Notes: generated from the sequence alone by a model not told the origin. A stretch of 64,000 nt of DNA from Pohlia nutans (GCA_022496805.1 CM040088.1:9269001-9333000); one strand, 5' to 3'. Numbered from the stretch's first letter, positions 33,591-46,268 are shown. Program-made: numbers and translations.

Positions 33591-33660
33591 TTTTTTCTTT
33601 TTTTTCTTTTTTTTTGACACAAACAAAAGGAGATCCTTTATTGCGAGGAAAGAACTTTCT
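33590..33660 (-). repeat. Retroposon-like 3' tail, copy 1
   Basis: T-rich run then GACACAAACAAAAGGAGATCC; the minus strand would read ...TTTGTGTC followed by poly(A). The same junction recurs at 33787, 36198 and 44212, which suggests a family of poly(A)-tailed retroposons. Confidence 0.5.
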
Positions 33661-33786
33661 TTTTCTTTTTCGAAATTAAACCAAACGATGCTGATGACGT
33701 CCGTCACAACTCTGTGCGTAGGACTGTGCCAGGTGCGTCCACAATTGACGCCCAGAGTCAGTGTCGGTGCACATGACACTGAACGC

Positions 33787-33870
33787 TTTTTATTTATTTA
33801 TTTATTTTTGGCACAAATTGAACAAAGTCAATTGGAGAGAGAGGACAAATACAAAGCCACCACGGCAGAG
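33787..33870 (-). repeat. Retroposon-like 3' tail, copy 2
   Basis: (TTTA)n then GGCACAAATTGAACAAAGTC and AGAGAGGACAAATACAAAGCC, matching copies at 36198 and 44212. Confidence 0.5.
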
Positions 33871-34388
33871 GCCACGACGGGGCAGGGGAGAGAAAAAGGA
33901 CTTTATTTTTATTTTTTTATCGGGGTTTTAACCTTCCTTCTTTTAAATTTTTTTCTTCTCCTATTAGTGTTCTTTCTAGTGCATGTGTTTTGTAGAAGAA
34001 GAGTAACTCCAGGCCTACATAAATGAACCGTCTATGTTGGGATGCCTCAACTCTTTAGGCTTCATGAACCTGCGGAAGTGACTTTTATCATAAATGTCTC
34101 CTCTTGAAAGTAATCCTATCCTATCACTAGATGTCAATAAGAAAAACCATAGTCTTTCTTAGATGTTCTTACAATCAGGTCTTTAGATGTCACAACATTA
34201 GTAGAAAAGAGATACTTGGACACGAAGGAATAGTGTCAAAGTGTGGTGCCCAAAGCCCATATTGGCACTAAGTTGACACTATTCATTGATGCCCAATTTC
34301 CTCTTTTTTTATCAGTGGTTGGGTAGATCATCATAATAGGCACCACTTTTGCAAGTGGATTTTTGTCCTCTGCATTCTTTGAGGAATA

Positions 34389-34521
34389 CTCCTTTGTCCT
34401 ATAATAAGCTTCTTTAACCCTCAAAATAGAAGAATTAGCTAGTCCAATGGTGTGGACCATGAGCCAATAGGAGTAGTTAGTAGTTTGAGCAATCAAGAAG
34501 CTTATTATGGGATAAAGGGAG
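34389..34521. mobile_element. Stowaway-like MITE, 133 bp
   Basis: CTCCTTTGTCCTATAATAAG at the left and, inverted, CTCCCTTTATCCCATAATAA at the right; both then continue GCTTCTT. TA flanks both sides. Confidence 0.78.
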
Positions 34522-34524
34522 TAT

Positions 34525-35580
34525 TTCAAAAATAAATAAATAAAAATAAATCAATTTTTTCATTTCTTTTTCCTCAAGTATATGAGAGTTACAAAAATAG
34601 ACTTAGAATTCTTCTGTTTGGAAACAGGATAATAACCGCTAATAAAGTGTTAGAATTGTTCACACTTTATGTGAAATTTGAGTTGATGTGATCACTGAAC
34701 TACGTTTAATTTTTAATTTTAATTTTAATTTTTTTGACACACGAGTAATTTTATTCTCACAATTTCAGATTTGAATAATTTTACCACCTGTAGTGTCATT
34801 TCAAAATTTGGAATTCTGCAATGTTCCTGCCTCTCTAAGAGATAGTGACAAAATCTTTTGACCGGTGACTGTACTGTACAGTACTCTGTAGTCTGTTGTG
34901 GAGTACTATCTTGATGATTGCAGCTACCGAGGAATTCAAGGAACTCAATTAATTTGACGGCTGTGGCAACTTTTGCTTGGCCTCATGTGGTGTACTTCTA
35001 GATTGCTTCCACACTGGAAACGTGCTGGGCTTGACAACCCTTGAATCAGTGTTTTTGCTGTGTTTTTTTCTCGAACCGTAACTGGCAACGTAAAAAAATT
35101 TGGGAAAGAATATTTGGCGAAATCTAAAGCTTAGAATCATATTTGATAGAATTTCTTCATATTTTGGTAGTTTTCTTCACAAAATTTGGCTATCTTCACA
35201 AAAAATATAGAGAAAATTTGGTGAAAAAAAATCAAAATTTTCTCATTTTTTTTCTTAAAAAAAGAGAAATGCCATATTTTGTAAAGAAATCTGGTGAAGT
35301 ATAGCGAGAAAAAGAAATGTTGCCTTGAATGATTGATTAGTGACAAGATTTTCTTGCTCCTTGTAGGAACTTGCACAAGTTGGAAAGGGAAATCGCTTTA
35401 CCAACATGAGTTACCGCGCGAATGGTGAGCACTGCTGTAAACCCTCTGTTGAAATAACGTTCAAGAGCTAATATTGTTTAGCAACATAAGCTTGTAATTT
35501 TTTTTTAAAAAGTGACGTTGGATTTTTACAATTTAATTTCCTTTCCATTTCAAACTAGACGTTCTTGGTGTTCTCAAATT
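34525..35580. other. AT-rich intergenic DNA
   Basis: No gene seen. 35140-35320 is rich in AAATTTTC / TTTCTTCAC-type short repeats on both strands. Confidence 0.4.
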
Positions 35581-35582
35581 AA

Positions 35583-35608
35583 GGTGGATACACCTTAAAC
35601 CGCCCATT
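35583..35608. repeat. Single end of the 6161-6382 foldback family
   Basis: AAGGTGGATACACCTTAAAC matches the palindromic tip of the element at 6161-6382. A second end could not be located. Confidence 0.45.
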
Positions 35609-35609
35609 G

Positions 35610-36195
35610 AAGCTATTGTGGTTGGGTTTTTTTGAAAACTGAATTGAAACTATTTCTAGCTCATAGATAAATAAGATTCATGAATAAAAGTGAAAAAAAA
35701 CTAAAAATTAATTAATTAATTAAAAATGAATTTTGAAAGTGAAAAAGTTTGTCATACCCCTTTGGTGCCATATAGGTGGTGATTTTCTCAACACAAAATG
35801 AATCATGAATTGCATCCTTGATGCCCTAGTTCCGCACACTTGTAGAAATGTTATAATTGAATGACAAGTGGTTTAGGGTTAGGTTCTTTGGAAATTACAA
35901 GTGGTCAAATTTAGGTTTTTTGGGTGGCAATAACTAAAGGCACCTATAAGACATGAATGGGGATATGGGCAATTTAAAGTGCCTCCACATTAGCATTTAC
36001 AAACTTAGTTTCTTAACTGGTGACTGAAATGTTATGTTTAGCCAAACACCACATGTAATCTTGGGTTCATTTTCTTATCTCCTAGTTTGCAAAAGTATAT
36101 TTTACTTCATCTGTTTAAGATTGATTGATGGCATCCGAGGCCCTAGCATGAGAGGCCCTAGCATGAAAAGTTAAATTTGATTGGTGAAAGACATG
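35610..36195. other. AT-rich intergenic DNA
   Basis: No gene or repeat end seen. Confidence 0.45.
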
Positions 36196-36197
36196 TT

Positions 36198-36260
36198 TTT
36201 TTTTTTTTACACAAATAAAGGGAACCCATCACTGCACAGAGAGAAAGAATTGAAAAACAT
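36198..36260 (-). repeat. Retroposon-like 3' tail, copy 3
   Basis: T-run then ACACAAATAAAGGGAACCC and AGAGAGAAAGAATTG; same junction as the other copies. Confidence 0.5.
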
Positions 36261-36701
36261 GTTCATTGGAAAGGTTTGGCACCCCTGGGATCTTCAATTA
36301 ATGTACATGTGACAAAAATAATCACTGCCTCGGGCTTCGGAGCTTGCCCTTTTGTGCAAAAACTGAAAATTGACGGCCCTAAATACTTCTGTTTTTAGGC
36401 ACGTGCTTGCAGTGGACAGTACATTCGTACGTAAAGTGCAAACACGTGTCAGGACCTTTTTATAATGAGCAACAGTTCCGCATTTCCACATGATGGCCGG
36501 GGCACAGAAGGCAGAAGCAATGCTCACCAACAGAAGGGCTCTTGTTAACTGAAGGTAAGTTACGTGCACCATTGACACATACGGAGACAGTACTTATCAC
36601 GAATAGCAACGAATAGCAAATGAACAGCAACTGAGCATAGTTTTGTAATCAAGACAATTTCATTTTTATTATTTAATTTTCCCATTTTGGCTTTTGGGCT
36701 A

Positions 36702-36977
36702 CACTGAATGGTGTATTTAGTGTCCTGGGACACTATTTCTAAACCTGAACACAATTTAATTTTATGGAGATATAGTGTCCTCGTAAGAAAAAAATGAATG
36801 TAGTGTTCCAATGACACATGGCAACATTATAATAAATATGGCATGCCACTCTCATTACTTGGAAAGGACATGGCACTCTCAATGAATAGAAATAGTGTCG
36901 AGGGACACTATTTCTATTCACCTTTGAACGAATTGTGGGTAAAAGACATCAATTCTCCTCGGACACTAAATACACCA
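36702..36977. mobile_element. TA-flanked MITE family G, copy 2 (inverted)
   Basis: Starts CACTGAATGGTGTATTTAGTG after TA. Its inside matches 22767-23083 in reverse, including GGCATGCCA and GAACGAATTGTGGGTAAAAG / CCACAATTC. The right end keeps GGACACTAAATACACCA but the last bases are lost. Confidence 0.72.
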
Positions 36978-37354
36978 AGATATGTGCATCCATAAATGAC
37001 CATCTCTCACAACAAGAAGCGTTTTCTACATTTAAACCCAAAAGTGACACTAAATTTGATATTGGTTATAGAAGATGTACACAATCAAAATATAAAAACC
37101 TATGAAAACCTAGGATTGATTTAGAGTACACCTATAGACCTACAATACTTTGAAAACTTATGATATATTCATACGGTGACCATATAATGCATGCTAAAAT
37201 GTGTTTTGAATGGTGTATTTTGTTTTGTTTAAGAATAATAAAGTTGAGTTTTTACTATTAAACCTATGTTCCATTTTAAAGTTTAAACTAGTAGCTAGTT
37301 CTTGGTGAACATTGGCAAACTATATTCCTTGACTAATGAAGAGGTCATGTTGAA

Positions 37355-37557
37355 CCCCTAAACCTCCTATGCGGATAATGCCATATAATTGACATTTGCT
37401 ACCAACAAGAAGTTTTAAATTATGATCTCAATAGCTCACTAGAACCGCATTGATCTAAATTCCAACTCAAACCCATTAAAGGTATGAATTCATTCGATGT
37501 ACAAGAAAAATACACCGTATTCTACTTGTTGCAATAGCATTTTCAGACGTTTAGGGT
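37355..37557 (+). mobile_element. TTAA-type MITE family A, copy 2
   Basis: 203 bp, starts CCCCTAAACCTCC after TGAA and ends GACGTTTAGGG before TTTAA. Same orientation and inner blocks as 7957-8181. Confidence 0.75.
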
Positions 37558-37599
37558 TTAACCTTGTGCACAGTTTTTTTGTTTTTGCAGTTTGCAAAA

Positions 37600-39370
37600 A
37601 TACATTCTACTTCATCCGTTTTAGATGTCTGGCTGTATAATGGCACGTTCCGAACTTCGTGCCTGAAGCAGCGACGTCGACGTCAGCCCTCACCCCGGCT
37701 TTCACCCTGGCTGCCTCCATCGACCGACACGGCATCGATCAGCTCTACACGAGCCGCTCAGGCACAGGATTCAACTCACCTGCAGGTTCGTGGATATGCT
37801 CTTTGAAGTTGGTAGAGGAGATGGAGAAGGACATGGTCTTCACGTTGCGGCCAGTAAGTAACCTAGTTTTGCGTTCTGTTCACTTTTGAATATGAAAGTG
37901 GGAAATGACGCAGGCTATTTCTCTGCAACCCCAATGGTGCTCCGGCCGTACGTCTGTTTCTGATCGAACTGGGAACACATGAAGCTGCCAAGAACTCTGT
38001 AGTCAGCAAAAGAATTGCAAGCATCGCTGTTGGTAAGTGAGCTCTAGCTATCATTCATCACATGTTGAAAGAGGGCAGGCTAAGTCACGAGCCCTTTTAA
38101 TCCCTACCATGTATAATATATATAACATCGTTTTCGTCATTTTTGTGAAGGCGAGAAGCCGAGTTTTTGATACACAGATTTTACGTGCTCACTGTTCTAA
38201 CATAGTATCCACAATGTTCTCTAGCTACAAGGGTACAAGACGTACTGACATGTCCACATGAAGTGATGTAACTTCTTTGTCCTAATTTTTGGTCAGTTTG
38301 AACCCTAACTCAATGAGAGCTCTGAATCAGCAGATATGGTGATTTTTTAAACAGAACGACGTACCAAAAACCTGACTAGATTGATGCCGTTATATCACGT
38401 AATGTAAGGTTGTCTCAAGTTTGGTCTTAAGACTGCTAGAATTGAGAGCGATGAATCATAAAACATATATCCGGATCAGTGAATACTTTAGTAGAAACAT
38501 TCCTATACAGTAATTAACTAGACCAGTACTAATTTTAGTGCCAAGTTTAGGACCCTGTGTTGGGGCTATTGTTACGTGTTCTTCACTTTCACAGTCTGGG
38601 GACTGATATTGAAGTTAGTATGTTCTGTCTATTGATGCCACAGTTATAATTTATTCTCGATCGTACCATTCCCTTGACTAAAACATTATTAGTATATTAG
38701 CTCTCTTTTTATACTAGCCCCTTCAAGCACATGTTTCTTGACCCTAGGCTAGTGATCTAAAAATCTTCCAGTGGATGTACGTTGCCTGTGGCATAAGATA
38801 TAGATTCTCTCAAATCTACTTGTAATATAAGAGTTAAGTTTTCGCAATGAATTCCTTCATTTGATTTCAAAAAGAAGCTGGCTTCATACTATCATGCAAA
38901 TAGTCATGAGTCACGATGAGATGTGGATTCGTGACAGAACTTGAAGTTCCGAATGCCACGTGCACTCTTTACCTAAACGCTCCTGTCTCCTTGATCGATT
39001 AGTGTGGTTCTTGAAATAAGTTCAGCGCTCTACCTATTATGGAAGCATAGCAGTGTGAATAGCGTTGTTGAATGCAAGATGATTGGTGCAGTCGAGAATT
39101 TATTAGTAGCTAACTAAACTCTCGACCACTCTTTTGGACCCTGGCTTGTGTGGGTTCTTTATCTGGCTTGGTCTAGAGAACAATTCGTACCGATCTGTTC
39201 GTTTTCATTTGACAGCTTGAGGTTCCGCTTGAGGTGACCAAGGGTGAGCGATTCAAACTGAATAAATATTTGGTCATTCTGTGCACGGCTGAATGAATTT
39301 GAACACAAGAAAGCTAGCTCCAGGCACAAATATCCGTGACAGGTACGTACTGTAGACCCTGGTTGATTGT
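37600..39370 (+). repeat. Gene-like segment, copy 2 of the 2-kb duplicated pair
   Basis: Partner of 30580-32560, about 7 kb away in the same orientation. The GC-rich part at 37660-37800 looks exon-like and ends CACCTGCAG|GTTCG; CTGTTGGTAAGT at 38028 is donor-like. Ends near ATCCGTGACAGGTACGTAC (39330). No conserved domain recognised. Confidence 0.45.
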
Positions 39371-39447
39371 GCTATGCACACCTTCTCTTCGATTCAAAAA
39401 AGAAAGTTAGAAAGAAATACGTTGCATTAGTAACTGCTTTTTGTTCT

Positions 39448-39693
39448 GATGGCCGGTTCACACCGGCAGGATGTGCGTGCTTTTATGGTAAGTAGCTTTG
39501 CAAAATCAATTTTATTTAAATCTCTACAGTGCAAAAGGAACACATGTAAGAAAGTGAAGCAACGCCAAAAAAAGAACAGTTGGAAATTTGCGGCAAGACA
39601 GTGCATGCATATTTAAACAAAATTGATTTTGCCAAGCTACTCACCATTACGCACGCACATCCTGTCGCATGTGGCTGTTGTGATCCGGCCATC
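39448..39693. mobile_element. Foldback MITE with about 80-bp inverted arms
   Basis: The left arm GATGGCCGGTTCACA... and right arm (inverted) GATGGCCGGATCACA... share CAGGATGTGCGTGC, GTAGCTT and GCAAAATCAATTTT. J-related sequence follows to 39820, ending in the J-type tip GTGTGAATGGGCC. Confidence 0.68.
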
Positions 39694-39819
39694 AGTGGTC
39701 AACAGTGCTTGCATTCAGAGAAGACAAGCTTCAACAGTGTGCAAATTATATAGTGTACATGATTTTATTTGCATGAGGAACACAAGTGCGATAGCGAGGG
39801 CTGGTGTGAATGGGCCATG

Positions 39820-40910
39820 AGAGCACACCTCTGTTCCAAATAGTGTTGCATTCGAGTGGTGACGCCACGTACTGCTCTTTATTCGTTTTTTTTCCTTTTC
39901 CGAGTAGTTCTGTTGCAAGTAATGACGTCACCATTCTTTAGGAATGTGCCAGGAACGTGCACGAATGACGTCTTGAGTAGTTATCGGTGCACGTGTAATA
40001 AGAACTTTTATGTTTTTTTGGCTTAGTTCCTCTTTTTAGTGTAAATACGGGATCAATATAAGTCTAATAGCATGTTGAATGTAAATGAGGGAGTGAATGA
40101 CAAATAGACTTAGAAATACCCTTCATAAAGATAGGAAGAGGCCTAGATATAAAGAAAAGACAAACTTAAGCAAGTAGTTCACTCTAGAGATTCTAAAGGG
40201 TGTGACCAATTGTCCTAGGAAGATAAATAGGCTTCTTCCTTGATTCACAACTAGCACATATTATGAACTTCAAGTAGAATATGGGAGTATGTGACTCAAA
40301 TTGTAATAGTAATAACTTTCAATGTAAATATCAATTGTAAAAATAGCTTAAAGAAATTGTCTATTTTTATTTGTTTGTTGTTTTGCCACCGGGTAGGTGT
40401 GCATTTAGTTGTGATCTATGAGAGATCATTGTAGTGTGAGTTACTTGGGTAGAGTGCAGTGGACAATTGATCTTGGAGCTTGTAGCAGTTGGTTGCTAAA
40501 TTGAAGATGAAGACTATTTATGAAGTTTGCGAGTATTAGTTGTATGAAGTTGGAAGATGTGAATTGGATGGTGAATCCAAAAGTCCAATTGTGTTGCTTT
40601 GGCCGGTGGCCAATACTTATTGTTTGATACTATTATAAAACAATACCATTTACAATTTTAATTATCTATTTTGAGTCTTTTTGACCTTAGTGTGACCTGA
40701 GTTGCTTTAACAATAGTCCTATTTGACCTTCCCCCCTGAAAAGATCCCCCACTAGGAGAGTTACTATGGCCTTGTTGCCTTGGTAACTTTTCCCCACTAC
40801 AGCACGTGATATTGGATAGTGTGTGTTTATTTTTTAATTTTTTTAAAACACAATTGTGAGAAAGAAACAAATACGTGAGGAAGTGACATTTACACTTGCT
40901 GAGAGCATTC
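39820..40910. other. Intergenic DNA
   Basis: No gene seen. Confidence 0.45.
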
Positions 40911-40912
40911 AC

Positions 40913-41020
40913 CACTAGTAGAAAAGGTGGGACTATCGAAGGAGATGCCTAGGCAAGTGGTGTCCAATTCCACACATTCACAGTGATTTTGCCTGGGGAG
41001 CGATACCTTTTCTACTAGTG
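40913..41020. mobile_element. CACTA-type MITE, 108 bp
   Basis: Ends CACTAGTAGAAAAGGTG and (inverted) CACTAGTAGAAAAGGTATCG, the well-known tip of plant CACTA (En/Spm) elements. The target duplication is not clear because the flanks are CAC-rich. A lone matching end lies at 50319 inside the AP2 gene intron. Confidence 0.75.
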
Positions 41021-41208
41021 TCACACTCATGCACTCTAGAGTTGACTCGTTGAAATTATTCATTTACATTTGAAGAGCCCTTGCACTTACACTCCCTCAC
41101 CCTTGCACACCCCTCACTCATGAGAAGTGCACATCAAATAGTCCATGAATCAATTACAAGTAGAATGTGGGATATAGTCAACTAAACAGTGATTTGAAGT
41201 GCCATTTT

Positions 41209-42590
41209 TTAACCCTTAAAGGACCGCGGTTTTTTCTGCTTTTGAGCATCATTTTCACCTCTTTCTATTCATTCTCTTGTGAATATTTTTTTTCTCTTGA
41301 TAGAAATACCAAATCAAGCATTTAAATAAAATTTAAGAATTTTTTTGACCAATTTAACAATTTTTCTCATGTCTTCAAAGACGGTAAAAAAATATCCAAA
41401 AAGACTACAATTTCATCTTTTCACTTCAAATGCTATAATCTTGCAATCTGTAATGTCAAATTCTATGAAAATTTTACCATGCACACTCTTGGTAATCTAA
41501 AACAAGATCCTATGGTTAGAGTTGAAAAATAATAATTTCTAAGGTATATTTTGAGCCCTGCCTGCATTGCCCATTCTCCCCAAAAAAACCCCTTTTGCTC
41601 CATAACTTCTACTTAAAAAGTCAGAATCAAAAAAAAATTAGATCCCCATTTTTGTATTGATACACCAAATTCACATAATTTATTTCAAAAAATAAAAATA
41701 AAAAACACTAGTGGATATAGCCAGCTTTAGCAAGGTCATGGTATAGAGCTATTTAGACTGCAAAGAGTTGTGCATGACCTAATTCATTAACATAGAACCT
41801 AAACTTTTATAGGTTGAAAGTTGCAAATATGTCGATAAGTGAGTATAATTGCCGTGTGAGTGTAAATGTTCTCTATGTATTCACAACATTCTTGAACCTA
41901 AAACTCTTCACCATTTTAGAAAATCGTCCATACTGGCACGAGATACCAATTTGATCCCAATTTTCTACCTCACCTTGTCCAATTTTATCTCAAGTGGTAA
42001 TTATATTATAGAAATGAGGATAAAACCTTTGTTTAATAGACAAACAAGGAATTTTACATCATTTCAATTGTCTTTTATGTCTTTGAAGTTTTTGTTATCT
42101 TCTTTGAGTCTTTTGTTGTCAATTGTTTTGAATCTTCCTTATCTCCTTTTTCTCTAAAGTCTAAATTTATACATTAAAAAAATACCACTTACATATTAAA
42201 GAGGCTCTAAAAGGATATTCTCACACTAGTGCAAGAACGTTGTGAGTTTGGCCTGACGCTCATTTTCTTCTTTTCCTTTATATATTTATTTATTTATAAG
42301 TCCGTTTCCATTTTTTTTTTTTTATTTATTTTTTAATAAAAAAATGGTTTTTTAACATTTATTTATTTTTGGTTGGATTCACTATAGTATTGTAATGACA
42401 TTGCTGTCAGTGCTCTATTTTCTATTTATTGATTTTTCCGAGTTCCTTTGAGTTTATATTTCCTCTGCATTCTACAAGAGTATCTCAAAGCAAGCGCAGC
42501 AGCTCCAGATCAAATATGTATTAATTTGAGGGTGATATTAACTTGAAGTACCCAAGCAACGCTCCTTGTGCGAACACCAAGGCAACTTGT
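41209..42590. other. AT-rich DNA with one TTAA-type element end
   Basis: TTAACCCTTAAAGGACC at 41210 looks like the left end of a D/F-type element, but no right end follows. 42479-42590 matches 52737-52870 (blocks CTCCAGA, AAATATGT, TTGAGGGT, AACACCAAGGCAACT). No gene. Confidence 0.5.
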
Positions 42591-42593
42591 TAA

Positions 42594-43165
42594 CCTCTAA
42601 ATGTCGGACTGTCCAGAAAAATGAACAATGTACACAATCAAACAAATTTTTCTCATCCGTCATTGACTTTTTGCAGTGTGGATTTTTTATTATATATTTT
42701 ATGAGAAGTTAGCTTCATAAATGTTTGATCCGATTAGAAAGGGTATGATTTGTGAAAAATTTATGCCTCATTTCATGTTGTAGTGATTCATTCAAAATTT
42801 CGAAGATTTCAATCAGTAAAAGTGTTCTTAAAAAAGCCAACTCATAAAATTAAGTAACCAAAAAATCTCCAAAAATCACAACACGTAGAGTATTACATTT
42901 CAACCAATCACAACAAATTTCATTCATAGATTGTCAATATTTTATTCGTAATTGAATCACAAAATATTTTTGAATTTTGAGTGTCAAATTTTATACAAAA
43001 ATATTGGTGATAGCATTCATAGATCTAATCGTATGGATAGAATCTAAACTTCATAATGTACAACTTTTATTCATACATCAAGTTCAAAATATCCTTCTTA
43101 ATTGCATTTTATAATGCATCTTTGCAAAATTGCCCAATTTGGAGAGGGTTGTGGGCATTTAGGGG
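42594..43165 (-). mobile_element. TTAA-type MITE family C, uninterrupted copy 2
   Basis: 572 bp between TTAA at 42590-42593 and TTAA at 43166-43169. It carries the single TTAA that is duplicated around element D in copy 1, and so serves as the empty site. Confidence 0.78.
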
Positions 43166-43169
43166 TTAA

Positions 43170-43491
43170 CCCCTAAACGTACCGACCCTTTGAACACAAG
43201 TAGATGCTAGCCTCAAAAATAGATATTAGCATGGCTTAGATGTACATAATGTGTACATGAGAGGACCATTGCAAGCGTAAAATCTACCCAACAAATTTGA
43301 CGGACTTGCATTTGGAAGCCTCTCCAATATTATCAACATCTCCCCATCACAAGAGATTAAATTTAATTGGTAGAGAATTTAATAAGCTTGCAAAGGTGAC
43401 TTGGATGAAAGTCATCCGAGATTGTATGAGAAAGTTAGAAAGCTTTGACTCTGTTCATGATCCAGTTTCTGGACGCTCGGACGTTTAGGGG
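43170..43491 (-). mobile_element. TTAA-type MITE family B, copy 2
   Basis: 322 bp between TTAA at 43166-43169 and 43492-43495. It shares its left TTAA with element C, the mirror image of 4670-6147. Confidence 0.78.
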
Positions 43492-43499
43492 TTAACCTA

Positions 43500-44210
43500 A
43501 ACTTTTTGTCAACCATTTTCTTTTGGGAAGCTAACAACTAAACCTAATATTACAAATACTATGAGTCACATTAATTTATTATTGTCATAGTAATCGTGGT
43601 ATTAGAACATAAGTGAGAGTCACAATAATTGAGAGTATTTGAGAATTCTTACAATAATGTACATTTGAGATTTAGGTACTGAAATTAGTGTGAGGATCGG
43701 TGTAAAATCTCGCACTAATTTTGTGACTCACAGAACCGGCAAAAATCGACTAGTATTGGGACAAAAATTTCACACTTTCACTTTGTAAGTATCAAGTTAT
43801 GTCCCTGATTCATATGATACCGGTAATTTCAAATCCAGGCCAATTTATCAGCATAATACAAAATCTACCACTGTTATGTGACTAAGCTTTTTCTTTCTTT
43901 CTTTTTTAATTTAAAATTTTTGAACTTTTTTTAATGCTAAATGATGCTTCATAGTAAATAATCTGCAGTTCATTAGATTCTTTTATTGTTCGATTTTTCA
44001 TTTTCTTACTAAGCTTTCATTTTTAAGGGTCAGTTCAAAGTTTGGAAACTGTTCAAAGTCTCAATATTTCACTTCTTGTATCGTCAAAATGCAATCACTT
44101 TAATTATCATTATTTGTGGAACATGAGCTTCTATAATAAATTCAAAGCTGATTTATTTTTAGAGCGGTAACTCTTCATTGGCATCGGGAACCATGTGTGT
44201 GGAAAAAAAA
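43500..44210. other. AT-rich intergenic DNA
   Basis: No gene or repeat end seen. Confidence 0.45.
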
Positions 44211-44211
44211 T

Positions 44212-44290
44212 ATTTTTATTTTTGACACAAATAGAACGAGTTCCATTGCAAAGAGAATAAAATACAACACCACCCCAGCCAGACGTGTGT
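44212..44290 (-). repeat. Retroposon-like 3' tail, copy 4
   Basis: TTTTTATTTTTGACACAAATAG-type junction followed by GTTCCATTGCAAAGAGAATA and AAATACAACACC. It is the longest copy of the family. Confidence 0.5.
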
Positions 44291-44389
44291 GGAAATTATG
44301 AAAGAAACTCCCCTAGTACATATAAGTCTTCTTAAGAGGAAAATTTCCCTATTGTGCAGTAGGGTGACAAATAAAATGCCGTGTTTGAA

Positions 44390-44950
44390 TTTGCAGTGAA
44401 GGAAATTTCACATCTGCCAACTTTGACAGCCTCTCGAGGGCTAAAAAATTGGTATTTTACCACGAAATTCTTTTACAAGATCATCTCATGTGTACCAAAT
44501 TTGAAGGCCAAAAGATTCATCAAAAAAAAAATTAAAATCTACCAACATGTGCAGCTATGAGAAACCATTTCACCACTGCCAACTTTGACACCCTCCCAAG
44601 GGTTGAATTCTTTTTTTATTTACCATGAATTTTTTTCACAAGATCTTATCTATGCTAATAACATGTGTGCCAAATTTGAAGGTCAAAAAATTTATTAAAA
44701 AAAAAAATTCACAATCTACCAACATTTATGTCCTCCATTTGCCGCAATCATTGTTTTTTCACAGCTACACATGTTGGAAGATTTTTAATATATATATTTT
44801 TGGTGAATCTTTTGACCTTCAAATTTGGTACATATGCTATTAATTTAGAGATGATCTTGTAAAAAAAATTCGTGATAAAATACTAATTTTTCAGCCCTCA
44901 AGAGGTTGTCAAAGTTGGCAAATGTGAATTTCCTTCCCTGTGAATTCAAA
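44390..44950. repeat. Inverted and direct copies of a TGCCAACTTTGACA... block
   Basis: The block with CTGCCAACTTTGACA, CTCTCGAGGG and TTCACAAGATC occurs at 44414-44500 and 44575-44660 in direct order, and inverted at 44845-44935. AATCTACCAACAT lies between copies. Probably a foldback element of about 560 bp. Confidence 0.65.
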
Positions 44951-45980
44951 AACGCCACTTTGATTGTCACTCCACTGTACATCTATATAGCTAAATTTAT
45001 GCAAAACATAAAAAACTCATTTATAGTTTGTGTGTACAATGTACAAAAATATCTAAGTTAACCCCTTTTTCACTTGTGTGCCTCTTTTACACTTATATGG
45101 GTATATACATGCTATAAAGAGTTGCTGCATAAGATTTTCTTTTAATTGTAACTCCTAAAAAATTGAGGTTTTTCATCACAATTTAGATATAATTTTTATT
45201 ATATCCCGATTAATCTAATTTTTTATATTTAAATTTCAAAAAACAATTGTAACGTATCAAGGGTAATTAGAGGACATTGGCATAGTCAAGTTTGAAAGAA
45301 TAAAATCGAATATTTTCAAATGGATTTACAAGCTCTCACATCAAAAATTCACCAAAATTATACTTTTGATATTTTCAAATTGAAAATATCTCGATTGGCA
45401 AAGATCATATTGTTTCTAAAAAATCTAAAAAATATATATATAATGTATCGAGTATAATCACACACCGACCAACCTATTTGCAATAGATTCTTTTTTTTCT
45501 ATTTGTATTAGCCAGATGTTGGATAAACAAATGAATTCAAACACATCATATGTATATAAAGACTTGTTTTTCTTATTCATTCAATATAAAAAGAACCTAA
45601 TGCAAATTTAGAAAAAATTAAACCTATTTATATGCTTATATTTTTTTTAAATGTATAATTCAAGGAATGCAATTACAATCAACTTAAAAAAATAGTTCTT
45701 ACTCAATAAATGACTCTTCAAAAATATCTTTAATAATTACCATACAAATATTAAAAATCCTCTACAATTTAATCTTCACATTCTAAACTTATAACAAATA
45801 TTCATATGAAATTTATTAATATTCAATTTGCAATCAATTTTAGAAAGAAAATTGGATATTTTTAGAAAATATAGAAAATATCTTGTGTGCAATACTTGTA
45901 TGTTTTATAATAAACTTCATGTACTCTAAAAATAGAAGACTTAATTCGTACAATGGTCAATGGTGTGGACCTATTGTATG
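44950..45980. other. Very AT-rich intergenic DNA
   Basis: No gene seen. Confidence 0.5.
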
Positions 45981-45984
45981 GACC

Positions 45985-46101
45985 AATTCATAATGTACAA
46001 TTTTTATCAATATATCAAATTCAAAATATCCCTGTTAGTTACATTTTATAAGATATCTTTGAAATTCTCCAAATCTGGAGAGGGGTGAGGACGTTTAGCG
46101 G
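45985..46101 (-). mobile_element. TTAA-type MITE family C, partial copy 4
   Basis: Matches the last 120 bases of family C (CATTTTATAA, GGAGAGGG) and ends GACGTTTAGCGG before TTAA. Confidence 0.6.
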
Positions 46102-46268
46102 TTAATTTGAATTGACATGATTCAAATTGGATTGGAAAGTAGACTTGATTTCCTATTTGACAATTTTTTAGTTTTTATTTTATAAAAATATTTCTTTCAT
46201 CCTGGGTAGCCCATAAAAAGGGCAACGACCATAAAATGATTTTTTTGGTGTGGATCACTTAGGGGTTA

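Noticed and set aside
33688..34026. 112-residue open frame with a hydrophobic stretch
   Set aside because: It spans a retroposon tail and T-rich low-complexity DNA; the hydrophobic part is Phe/Leu from TTT/CTT runs.
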